From assembly GCA_006384855.1 (NCBI GenBank), contig VCJN01001737.1:27071-91070 (forward strand): a DNA stretch of 64,000 nucleotides, written 5' to 3'. The notes beneath the pieces are model-generated. The model had not been told where the DNA came from, ran no database searches, and saw only the letters and a program-made list of their open reading frames with translations. Source of the DNA: Tetraselmis striata (Eukaryota; Chlorophyta; Chlorodendrophyceae; Chlorodendrales; Chlorodendraceae). The position numbers and the translations under genes were made by a program. Every line of letters starts with the position of its first letter. The first letter of the stretch is position 1. Below are positions 37,888 to 51,100 of this stretch, piece after piece.

Positions 37888-40800
37888 ATATATATATATA
37901 TACATACGTACATGTACTGCTCCGAAACCAGCCCGCATGTCTTGTATGCCGGGTGGATGGGCATCCGGCGTCCGAAGCACCCCAAGTATTCGCAGCACGC
38001 TACTCTATGCACCGCAAATGCACTCCGCCAGCCCCGCCTCCATCCGCGTGGGCACCGGTAGTAAGTGTTGTTGTGTGCGCACATCGTGACAACATTACAC
38101 CGTGGGAATTGCAATTAGCGGTGGATAATTTGAATAACGCGTTTTCGAAATCGACGGAGAATGAGGCGGTGCTGGCGGAGTGCATTGGCGGTGCATAGAA
38201 TAGCGTGTTGCTGGGGTTTTGGCTGCATCGGACGCCGTATTCCCATCCATCCCGCACGGAATGTCCGGTTTTCACACATTTGTGTAGTGTGAATATAGTG
38301 TGAATATTAAGCGTCTTGTACGCCGGGTGGATGGGCATCCGGCGTCCGATGCACCCCGAATCTCACCAACCCGCTACCCTACGCACCGCCAATGCACTCC
38401 GCCAGCCCCGCCTCCATCCGCGTGGGCACCGGTAGTAAGTGTTGTTGTGTGCGCACATCGTGACAACATTACACCGTGGGAATTGCAATTAGCGGTGGAT
38501 AATGTGAATAACGCAGTTTCGAAATCGACGGAGAATGAGGCGGTGATGGCGGAGTGCATTGGCGATGCATAGAATAGCGTGTTGCTGGGGTTTTGGCTGC
38601 ATCGGACGCCGTATTCCCATCCATCCCGCACGGAATGTCCGGTTTTCACACATTTGTGTAGTGTGTATATAGTGTGAATATTACGCGTCTTGTACGCCGG
38701 GTGGATGGGCATCCGGCGTCCGATGCACCCCGAATCTCACCAACCCGCTACTCTACGCACCGCCAATGCACTCCGCCAGCCCCGCCTCCATCCGCGCGTC
38801 CTACGTTGCATTGTATATATATATATATACATACGTACATGTACTGCTCCGAAACCAGCCCACATGTCTTTTACGCAGGGTGGATGGGCATCCAGCGTCC
38901 GAAGCACCCCAAGTATTCGCAGCACGCTACTCTATGCACCGCAAATGCACTCCGCCAGCCCCGCCTCCATCCGCGTGGGCACCGGTAGTATGTGTTGTTG
39001 TGTGCGCACATCGTGACAACATAACACCGTGGGAATTGCAATTAGCGGTGGATAATGTGAATAACGCGTTTTCGAAATCGACGGAGAATGAGGCGGTGCT
39101 GGCGGAGTGCATTGGCGGTGCATAGAATAGCGTGTTGCTGGGGTTTTGGCTGCATCGGACGCCGTATTCCCATCCATCCCGCACGGAATGTCCGGTTTTC
39201 ACACATTTGTGTAGTGTGAATATAGTGTGAATAGTAAGCGTCTTGTACGCCGGGTGGATGGGCATCCGGCGTCCGATGCACCCCGAATCTCACCAACCCG
39301 CTACTCTACGCACCGCCAATGCACTCCGCCAGCCCCGCCTCCATCCGCGTGGGCACCGGTAGTATGTGTTGTTGTGTGCGCACATCGTGACAACATTACA
39401 CCGTGGGAATTGCAATTAGCGGTGGATAATGTGAATAACGCGTTTTCGAAATCGACGGAGAATGAGGCGGTGATGGCGGAGTGCATTGGCGGTGCATAGA
39501 ATAGCGTGTTGCTGGGGTTTTGGCTGCATCGGACGCCGTATTCCCATCCATCCCGCACGGAATGTCCGGTTTTCACACATTTGTGTAGTGTGAATATTAC
39601 GCGTCTTGTACGCCGGGTGGATGGGCATCCGGCGTCCGATGCACCCCGAATCTCACCAACCCGCTACTCTACGCACCGCCAATGCACTCCGCCAGCCCCG
39701 CCTCCATCTGCGCGCGTCCTACGTTGCATTGTATAGATATACATACGTACATGTACTGCTCCGAAACCAGCCCACATGTCTTTTACGCCGGGTGGATGGG
39801 CATCCGGCGTCCGAAGCACCCCAAGTATTCGCAGCACCCTATTCTATGCACCGCCAATGCACTCCGCCAGCCCCGCCTCCATCCGCGTGGGCACCGGTAG
39901 TAAGTGTTGTTGTGTGCGCACATCGTGACAACATTACACCGTGGGAATTGCAATTAGCGGTGGATAATGTGAATAACGCAGTTTCGAAATCGACGGAGAA
40001 TGAGGCGGTGCTGGCGGAGTGCATTGGCGGTGCATAGAATAGCGTGTTGCTGGGGTTTTGGCTGCATCGGACGCCGTATTCCCATCCATCCCGCACGGAA
40101 TGTCCGGTTTTCACACATTTGTGTAGTGTGAATATAGTGTGAATATTACGCGTCTTGTACGCCGGGTGGATGGGCATCCGGCGTCCGATGCACCCCGAAT
40201 CTCACCAACCCGCTACTCTACGCACCGCCAATGCACTCCGCCAGCCCCGCCTCCATCCGCGCGCGTCCTACGTTGCATTGTATATATATGTATATATATA
40301 TATATATATACATACGTACATGTACTGCTCCGAAACCAGCCCGCATGTCTTGTATGCCGGGTGGATGGGCATCCAGCGTCCGAAGCACCCCAAGTATTCG
40401 CAGCACGCTACTCTATGCACCGCAAATGCACTCCGCCAGCACCGCCTCCATCCGCGTGGGCACCGGTAGTAAGTGTTGTTGTGTGCGCACATCGTGACAA
40501 CATAACACCGTGGGAATTGCAATTAGCGGTGGATAATGTGAATAACGCAGTTTCGAAATCGACGGAGAATGAGGCGGTGCTGGCGGAGTGCATTGGCGGT
40601 GCATAGAATAGCGTGTTGCTGGGGTTTTGGCTGCATCGGACGCCGTATTCCCATCCATCCCGCACGGAATGTCCGGTTTTCACACATTTGTGTAGTGTGA
40701 ATATAGTGTGAATATTACGCGTCTTGTACGCCGGGTGGATGGGCATCCGGCGTCCGATGCACCCCGAATCTCACCAACCCGCTACTCTACGCACCGCCAA

Positions 40801-43495
40801 TGCACTCCGCCAGCCCCGCCTCCATCCGCGCGCGTCCTACGTTGCATTGTATATATATATATATACATACGTACATGTACTGCTCCGAAACCAGCCCGCA
40901 TGTCTTGTATGCCGGGTGGATGGGCATCCAGCGTCCGAAGCACCCCAAGTATTCGCAGCACGCTACTCTATGCACCGCAAATGCACTCCGCCATCACCGC
41001 CTCCATCCGCGTGGGCACCGGTAGTAAGTGTTGTTGTGTGCGCACATCGTGACAACATTACACCGTGGGAATTGCAATTAGCGGTGGATAATGTGAATAA
41101 CGCAGTTTCGAAATCGACGGAGAATGAGGCGGTGCTAGCGGAGTGCATTGGCGGTGCATAGAATAGCGTGTTGCTGGGGTTTTGGCTGCATCGGACGCCG
41201 TATTCCCATCCATCCCGCACGGAATGTCCGGTTTTCACACATTTGTGTAGTGTGAATATAGTGTGAATATTACGCGTCTTGTACGCCGGGTGGATGGGCA
41301 TCCGGCGTCCAATGCACCCTGAATCTCACCAACCCGCTACTCTACGCACCGCCAATGCACTCCGCCAGCCCCGCCTCCATCCGCGCGCGTCCTACGTTGC
41401 ATTGTATATATATATATATATATACATACGTACATGTACTGCTCCGAAACCAGCCCGCATGTCTTGTATGCCGGGTGGATGGGCATCCGGCGTCCGAAGC
41501 ACCCCAAGTATTCGCAGCACGCTACTCTATGCACCGCAAATGCACTCCGCCAGCCCCGCCTCCATCCGCGTGGGCACCGGTAGTAAGTGTTGTTGTGTGC
41601 GCACATCGTGACAACATTACACCGTGGGAATTGCAATTAGCGGTGGATAATTTGAATAACGCGTTTTCGAAATCGACGGAGAATGAGGCGGTGCTGGCGG
41701 AGTGCATTGGCGGTGCATAGAATAGCGTGTTGCTGGGGTTTTGGCTGCATCGGACGCCGTATTCCCATCCATCCCGCACGGAATGTCCGGTTTTCACACA
41801 TTTGTGTAGTGTGAATAGAGTGTGAATATTAAGCGTCTTGTACGCCGGGTGGATGGGCATCCGGCGTCCGATGCACCCCGAATCTCACCAACCCGCTACC
41901 CTACGCACCGCCAATGCACTCCGCCAGCCCCGCCTCCATCCGCGTGGGCACCGGTAGTAAGTGTTGTTGTGTGCGCACATCGTGACAACATTACACCGTG
42001 GGAATTGCAATTAGCGGTGGATAATGTGAATAACGCAGTTTCGAAATCGACGGAGAATGAGGCGGTGATGGCGGAGTGCATTGGCGATGCATAGAATAGC
42101 GTGTTGCTGGGGTTTTGGCTGCATCGGACGCCGTATTCCCATCCATCCCGCACGGAATGTCCGGTTTTCACACATTTGTGTAGTGTGTATATAGTGTGAA
42201 TATTACGCGTCTTGTACGCCGGGTGGATGGGCATCCGGCGTCCGATGCACCCCGAATCTCACCAACCCGCTACTCTACGCACCGCCAATGCACTCCGCCA
42301 GCCCCGCCTCCATCCGCGCGTCCTACGTTGCATTGTATATATATATATATACATACGTACATGTACTGCTCCGAAACCAGCCCACATGTCTTTTACGCCG
42401 GGTGGATGGGCATCCAGCGTCCGAAGCACCCCAAGTATTCGCAGCACGCTACTCTATGCACCGCAAATGCACTCCGCCAGCCCCGCCTCCATCCGCGTGG
42501 GCACCGGTAGTATGTGTTGTTGTGTGCGCACATCGTGACAACATAACACCGTGGGAATTGCAATTAGCGGTGGATAATGTGAATAACGCGTTTTCGAAAT
42601 CGACGGAGAATGAGGCGGTGATGGCGGAGTGCATTGACGGTGCATAGAATAGCGTGTTGCTGGGTTTTGGCTGCATCGGACGCCGTATTCCCATCCATCC
42701 CGCACGGAATGTCCGGTTTTCACACATTTGTGTAGTGTGAATATAGTGTGAATAGTAAGCGTCTTGTACGCCGGGTGGATGGGCATCCGGCGTCCGATGC
42801 ACCCCGAATCTCACCAACCCGCTACTCTACGCACCGCCAATGCACTCCGCCAGCCCCGCCTCCATCCGCGTGGGCACCGGTAGTATGTGTTGTTGTGTGC
42901 GCACATTGTGACAACATTACACCGTGGGAATTGCAATTAGCGGTGGATAATGTGAATAACGCAGTTTCGAAATCGACGGAGAATGAGGCGGTGATGGCGG
43001 AGTGCATTGGCGGTGCATAGAATAGCGTGTTGCTGGGGTTTTGGCTGCATCGGACGCCGTATTCCCATCCATCCCGCACGGAATGTCCGGTTTTCACACA
43101 TTTGTGTAGTGTGAATATAGTGTGAATATTACGCGTCTTGTACGCCGGGTGGATGGGCATCCGGCGTCCGATGCACCCCGAATCTCACCAACCCGCTACT
43201 CTACGCACCGCCAATGCACTCCGCCAGCCCCGCCTCCATCCGCGTGGGCACCGGTAGTATGTGTTGTTGTGTGCGCACATCGTGACAACATTACACCGTG
43301 GGAATTGCAATTAGCGGTGGATAATGTGAATAACGCAGTTTCGAAATCGACGGAGAATGAGGCGGTGATGGCGGAGTGCATTGGCGGTGCATAGAATAGC
43401 GTGTTGCTGGGGTTTTGGCTGCATCGGACGCCGTATTCCCATCCATCCCGCACGGAATGTCCGGTTTTCACACATTTGTGTAGTGTGAATATAGT

Positions 43496-45719
43496 GTGAA
43501 TATTACGCGTCTTGTACGCCGGGTGGATGGGCATCCGGCGTCCGATGCACCCCGAATCTCACCAACCCGCTACTCTACGCACCGCCAATGCACTCCGCCA
43601 GCCCCGCCTCCATCCGCGCGTCCTACGTTGCATTGTATATATATATATACATACGTACATGTACTGCTCCGAAACCAGCCCACATGTCTTTTACGCCGGG
43701 TGGATGGGCATCCAGCGTCCGAAGCACCCCAAGTATTCGCAGCACGCTACTCTATGCACCGCCAATGCACTCCGCCAGCCCCGCCTCCATCCGCGTGGGC
43801 ACCGGTAGTAAGTGTTGTTGTGTGCGCACATCGTGACAACATTACACCGTGGGAATTGCAATTAGCGGTGGATAATGTGAATAACGCAGTTTCGAAATCG
43901 ACGGAGAATGAGGCGGTGATGGCGGAGTGCATTGGCGATGCATAGAATAGCGTGTTGCTGGGGTTTTGGCTGCATCGGACGCCGTATTCCCATCCATCCC
44001 GCACGGAATGTCCGGTTTTCACACATTTGTGTAGTGTGTATATAGTGTGAATATTACGCGTCTTGTACGCCGGGTGGATGGGCATCCGGCGTCCGATGCA
44101 CCCCGAATCTCACCAACCCGCTACTCTACGCACCGCCAATGCACTCCGCCAGCCCCGCCTCCATCCGCGCGTCCTACGTTGCATTGTATATATATACATA
44201 CATACGTACATGTACTGCTCCGAAACCAGCCCACATGTCTTTTACGCCGGGTGGATGGGCATCCAGCGTCCGAAGCACCCCAAGTATTCGCAGCACGCTA
44301 CTCTATGCACCGCAAATGCACTCCGCCAGCCCCGCCTCCATCCGCGTGGGCACCGGTAGTATGTGTTGTTGTGTGCGCACATCGTGACAACATAACACCG
44401 TGGGAATTGCAATTAGCGGTGGATAATGTGAATAACGCGTTTTCGAAATCGACGGAGAATGAGGCGGTGCTGGCGGAGTGCATTGGCGGTGCATAGAATA
44501 GCGTGTTGCTGGGGTTTTGGCTGCATCGGACGCCGTATTCCCATCCATCCCGCACGGAATGTCCGGTTTTCACACATTTGTGTAGTGTGAATATAGTGTG
44601 AATAGTAAGCGTCTTGTACGCCGGGTGGATGGGCATCCGGCGTCCGATGCACCCCGAATCTCACCAACCCGCTACTCTACGCACCGCCAATGCACTCCGC
44701 CAGCCCCGCCTCCATCCGCGTGGGCACCGGTAGTATGTGTTGTTGTGTGCGCACATCGTGACAACATTACACCGTGGGAATTGCAATTAGCGGTGGATAA
44801 TGTGAATAACGCAGTTTCGAAATCGACGGAGAATGAGGCGGTGATGGCGGAGTGCATTGGCGGTGCATAGAATAGCGTGTTGCTGGGGTTTTGGCTGCAT
44901 CGGACGCCGTATTCCCATCCATCCCGCACGGAATGTCCGGTTTTCACACATTTGTGTAGTGTGAATATAGTGTGAATATTACGCGTCTTGTACGCCGGGT
45001 GGATGGGCATCCGGCGTCCGATGCACCCCGAATCTCACCAACCCGCTACTCTACGCACCGCCAATGCACTCTGCCAGCCCCGCCTCCATCCGCGTGGGCA
45101 CCGGTAGTATGTGTTGTTGTGTGCGCACATCGTGACAACATTACACCGTGGGAATTGCAATTAGCGGTGGATAATGTGAATAACGCAGTTTCGAAATCGA
45201 CGGAGAATGAGGCGGTGATGGCGGAGTGCATTGGCGGTGCATAGAATAGCGTGTTGCTGGGGTTTTGGCTGCATCGGACGCCGTATTCCCATCCATCCCG
45301 CACGGAATGTCCGGTTTTCACACATTTGTGTAGTGTGAATATAGTGTGAATATTACGCGTCTTGTACGCCGGGTGGATGGGCATCCGGCGTCCGATGCAC
45401 CCCGAATCTCACCAACCCGCTACTCTACGCACCGCCAATGCACTCCGCCAGCCCCGCCTCCATCCGCGTGGGCACCGGTAGTATGTGTTGTTGTGTGCGC
45501 ACATCGTGACAACATTACACCGTGGGAATTGCAATTAGCGGTGGATAATGTGAATAACGCAGTTTCGAAATCGACGGAGAATGAGGCGGTGATGGCGGAA
45601 AGCATTGGCGGTGCATAGAATAGCGTGTTGCTGGGGTTTTGGCTGCATCGGACGCCGTATTCCCATCCATCCCGCACGGAATGTCCGGTTTTCACACATT
45701 TGTGTAGTGTGTATATAGT
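43496..45719. repeat. Higher-order repeat, block 1 (2,224 bp)
   Basis: Five units in the order 551, 551, 374, 374, 374 bp. The same order follows at 45720. Private variants such as 'cactctgccagcc' (near 45067) and 'tatatacatacatacg' (near 44190) occur at the same relative positions in both blocks. Confidence 0.85.
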
Positions 45720-47943
45720 GTGAATATTACGCGTCTTGTACGCCGGGTGGATGGGCATCCGGCGTCCGATGCACCCCGAATCTCACCAACCCGCTACTCT
45801 ACGCACCGCCAATGCACTCCGCCAGCCCCGCCTCCATCCGCGCGTCCTACGTTGCATTGTATATATATATATACATACGTACATGTACTGCTCCGAAACC
45901 AGCCCACATGTCTTTTACGCCGGGTGGATGGGCATCCAGCGTCCGAAGCACCCCAAGTATTCGCAGCACGCTACTCTATGCACCGCCAATGCACTCCGCC
46001 AGCCCCGCCTCCATCCGCGTGGGCACCGGTAGTAAGTGTTGTTGTGTGCGCACATCGTGACAACATTACACCGTGGGAATTGCAATTAGCGGTGGATAAT
46101 GTGAATAACGCAGTTTCGAAATCGACGGAGAATGAGGCGGTGATGGCGGAGTGCATTGGCGATGCATAGAATAGCGTGTTGCTGGGGTTTTGGCTGCATC
46201 GGACGCCGTATTCCCATCCATCCCGCACGGAATGTCCGGTTTTCACACATTTGTGTAGTGTGTATATAGTGTGAATATTACGCGTCTTGTACGCCGGGTG
46301 GATGGGCATCCGGCGTCCGATGCACCCCGAATCTCACCAACCCGCTACTCTACGCACCGCCAATGCACTCCGCCAGCCCCGCCTCCATCCGCGCGTCCTA
46401 CGTTGCATTGTATATATATACATACATACGTACATGTACTGCTCCGAAACCAGCCCACATGTCTTTTACGCCGGGTGGATGGGCATCCAGCGTCCGAAGC
46501 ACCCCAAGTATTCGCAGCACGCTACTCTATGCACCGCAAATGCACTCCGCCAGCCCCGCCTCCATCCGCGTGGGCACCGGTAGTATGTGTTGTTGTGTGC
46601 GCACATCGTGACAACATTACACCGTGGGAATTGCAATTAGCGGTGGATAATGTGAATAACGCGTTTTCGAAATCGACGGAGAATGAGGCGGTGCTGGCGG
46701 AGTGCATTGGCGGTGCATAGAATAGCGTGTTGCTGGGGTTTTGGCTGCATCGGACGCCGTATTCCCATCCATCCCGCACGGAATGTCCGGTTTTCACACA
46801 TTTGTGTAGTGTGAATATAGTGTGAATAGTAAGCGTCTTGTACGCCGGGTGGATGGGCATCCGGCGTCCGATGCACCCCGAATCTCACCAACCCGCTACT
46901 CTACGCACCGCCAATGCACTCCGCCAGCCCCGCCTCCATCCGCGTGGGCACCGGTAGTATGTGTTGTTGTGTGCGCACATCGTGACAACATTACACCGTG
47001 GGAATTGCAATTAGCGGTGGATAATGTGAATAACGCAGTTTCGAAATCGACGGAGAATGAGGCGGTGATGGCGGAGTGCATTGGCGGTGCATAGAATAGC
47101 GTGTTGCTGGGGTTTTGGCTGCATCGGACGCCGTATTCCCATCCATCCCGCACGGAATGTCCGGTTTTCACACATTTGTGTAGTGTGAATATAGTGTGAA
47201 TATTACGCGTCTTGTACGCCGGGTGGATGGGCATCCGGCGTCCGATGCACCCCGAATCTCACCAACCCGCTACTCTACGCACCGCCAATGCACTCTGCCA
47301 GCCCCGCCTCCATCCGCGTGGGCACCGGTAGTATGTGTTGTTGTGTGCGCACATCGTGACAACATTACACCGTGGGAATTGCAATTAGCGGTGGATAATG
47401 TGAATAACGCAGTTTCGAAATCGACGGAGAATGAGGCGGTGATGGCGGAGTGCATTGGCGGTGCATAGAATAGCGTGTTGCTGGGGTTTTGGCTGCATCG
47501 GACGCCGTATTCCCATCCATCCCGCACGGAATGTCCGGTTTTCACACATTTGTGTAGTGTGAATATAGTGTGAATATTACGCGTCTTGTACGCCGGGTGG
47601 ATGGGCATCCGGCGTCCGATGCACCCCGAATCTCACCAACCCGCTACTCTACGCACCGCCAATGCACTCCGCCAGCCCCGCCTCCATCCGCGTGGGCACC
47701 GGTAGTATGTGTTGTTGTGTGCGCACATCGTGACAACATTACACCGTGGGAATTGCAATTAGCGGTGGATAATGTGAATAACGCAGTTTCGAAATCGACG
47801 GAGAATGAGGCGGTGATGGCGGAGTGCATTGGCGGTGCATAGAATAGCGTGTTGCTGGGGTTTTGGCTGCATCGGACGCCGTATTCCCATCCATCCCGCA
47901 CGGAATGTCCGGTTTTCACACATTTGTGTAGTGTGAATATAGT
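45720..47943. repeat. Higher-order repeat, block 2 (2,224 bp)
   Basis: Second copy of the five-unit block. It shares the private variants of block 1 at a fixed offset of 2,224 bp and differs at few positions, for example 'gcggaaagcattgg' in block 1 near 45596 against 'gcggagtgcattgg' here. Confidence 0.85.
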
Positions 47944-48079
47944 GTGAATATTACGCGTCTTGTACGCCGGGTGGATGGGCATCCGGCGTCCGATGCACCC
48001 CGAATCTCACCAACCCGCTACTCTACGCACCGCCAATGCACTCCGCCAGCCCCGCCTCCATCCGCGCGCGTCCTACGTT

Positions 48080-48183
<104 letters not shown>

Positions 48184-51100
48184 CGTACATGTACTGCTCC
48201 GAAACCAGCCCGCATGTCTTGTATGCCGGGTGGATGGGCATCCAGCGTCCGAAGCACCCCAAGTATTCGCAGCACGCTACTCTATGCACCGCAAATGCAC
48301 TCCGCCAGCACCGCCTCCATCCGTGTGGGCACCGGTAGTAAGTGTTGTTGTGTGCGCACATCGTGACAACATTACACCGTGGGAATTGCAATTAGCGGTG
48401 GATAATGTGAATAACGCAGTTTCGAAATCGACGGAGAATGAGGCGGTGCTGGCGGAGTGCATTGGCGGTGCATAGAATAGCGTGTTGCTGGGGTTTTGGC
48501 TGCATCGGACGCCGTATTCCCATCCATCCCGCACGGAATGTCCGGTTTTCACACATTTGTGTAGTGTGAATATAGTGTGAATATTACGCGTCTTGTACGC
48601 CGGGTGGATGGGCATCCGGCGTCCGATGCACCCCGAATCTCACCAACACGCTACTCTACGCACCGCCAATGCACTCCGCCAGCCCCGCCTCCATCCGCGC
48701 GCGTCCTACGTTGCATTGTATATATATATATACATACGTACATGTACTGCTCCGAAACCAGCCCGCATGTCTTGTATGCCGGGTGGATGGGCATCCGGCG
48801 TCCGATGCACCCCAAGTATTTGCAGCACGCTATTCTATGCACCGCAAATGCACTCCGCCAGCCCCGCCTCCATCCGCGTGGGCACCGGTAGTAAGTGTTG
48901 TTGTGTGCGCACATCGTGACAACATTACACCGTGGGAATTGCAATTAGCGGTGGATAATGTGAATAACGCAGTTTCGAAATCGACGGAGAATGAGGCGGT
49001 GCTGGCGGAGTGCATTGGCGGTGCATAGAATAGCGTGTTGCTGGGGTTTTGGCTGCATCGGACGCCGTATTCCCATCCATCCCGCACGGAATGTCCGGTT
49101 TTCACACATTTGTGTAGTGTGAATATAGTGTGAATATTACGCGTCTTGTACGCCGGGTGGATGGGCATCCGGCGTCCGATGCACCCCGAATCTCACCAAC
49201 ACGCTACTCTACGCACCGCCAATGCACTCCGCCAGCCCCGCCTCCATCCGCGCGCGTCCTACGTTGCATTGTATATATATATATACATACGTACATGTAC
49301 TGCTCCGAAACCAGCCCGCATGTCTTGTATGCCGGGTGGATGGGCATCCGGCGTCCGAAGCACCCCAAGTATTTGCAGCACGCTATTCTATGCACCGCAA
49401 ATGCACTCCGCCAGCCCCGCCTCCATCCGCGTGGGCACCGGTAGTAAGTGTTGTTGTGTGCGCACATCGTGACAACATTACACTGTGGGAATTGCAATTA
49501 GCGGTGGATAATGTGAATAACGCAGTTTCGAAATCGACGGAGAATGAGGCGGTGCTGGCGGAGTGCATTGGCGGTGCATAGAATAGCGTGTTGCTGGGGT
49601 TTTGGCTGCATCGGACGCCGTATTCCCATCCATCCCGCACGGAATGTCCGGTTTTCACACATTTGTGTAGTGTGAATATAGTGTGAATATTACGCGTCTT
49701 GTACGCCGGGTGGATGGGCATCCGGCGTCCGATGCACCCCGAATCTCACCAACACGCTACTCTACGCACCGCCAATGCACTCCGCCAGCCCCGCCTCCAT
49801 CCGCGCGTCCTACGTTGCATTGTATAGATATACATACGTACATGTACTGCTCCGAAACCAGCCCACATGTCTTTTACGCCGGGTGGATGGGCATCCGGCG
49901 TCCGAAGCACCCCAAGTATTCGCAGCACGCTACTCTATGCACCGCAAATGCACTCCGCCAGCCCCGCCTCCATCCGCGTGGGAACCGGTAGTAAGTGTTG
50001 TTGTGTGCGCACATCGTGACAACATTACACCGTGGGAATTGCAATTAGCGGTGGATAATGTGAATAACGCAGTTTCGAAATCGACGGAGAATGAGGCGGT
50101 GCTGGCGGAGTGCATTGGCGGTGCATAGAATAGCGTGTTGCTGGGGTTTTGGCTGCATCGGACGCCGTATTCCCATCCATCCCGCACGGAATGTCCGGTT
50201 TTCACACATTTGTGTAGTGTGAATATAGTGTGAATATTACGCGTCTTGTACGCCGGGTGGATGGGCATCCGGCGTCCGATGCACCCCGAATCTCACCAAC
50301 ACGCTACTCTACGCACCGCCAATGCACTCCGCCAGCCCCGCCTCCATCCGCGCGCGTCCTACGTTGCATTGTATATATATATATACATACGTACATGTAC
50401 TGCTCCGAAACCAGCCCGCATGTCTTGTATGCCGGGTGGATGGGCATCCGGCGTCCGATGCACCCCAAGTATTTGCAGCACGCTATTCTATGCACCGCAA
50501 ATGCACTCCGCCAGCCCCGCCTCCATCCGCGTGGGCACCGGTAGTAAGTGTTGTTGTGTGCGCACATCGTGACAACATTACACTGTGGGAATTGCAATTA
50601 GCGGTGGATAATGTGAATAACGCAGTTTCGAAATCGACGGAGAATGAGGCGGTGCTGGCGGAGTGCATTGGCGGTGCATAGAATAGCGTGTTGCTGGGGT
50701 TTTGGCTGCATCGGACGCCGTATTCCCATCCATCCCGCACGGAATGTCCGGTTTTCACACATTTGTGTAGTGTGAATATAGTGTGAATATTACGCGTCTT
50801 GTACGCCGGGTGGATGGGCATCCGGCGTCCGATGCACCCCGAATCTCACCAACACGCTACTCTACGCACCGCCAATGCACTCCGCCAGCCCCGCCTCCAT
50901 CCGCGCGCGTCCTACGTTGCATTGTATATATATATACATACGTACATGTACTGCTCCGAAACCAGCCCGCATGTCTTGTATGCCGGGTGGATGGGCATCC
51001 GGCGTCCGATGCACCCCAAGTATTTGCAGCACGCTATTCTATGCACCGCAAATGCACTCCGCCAGCCCCGCCTCCATCCGCGTGGGCACCGGTAGTAAGT

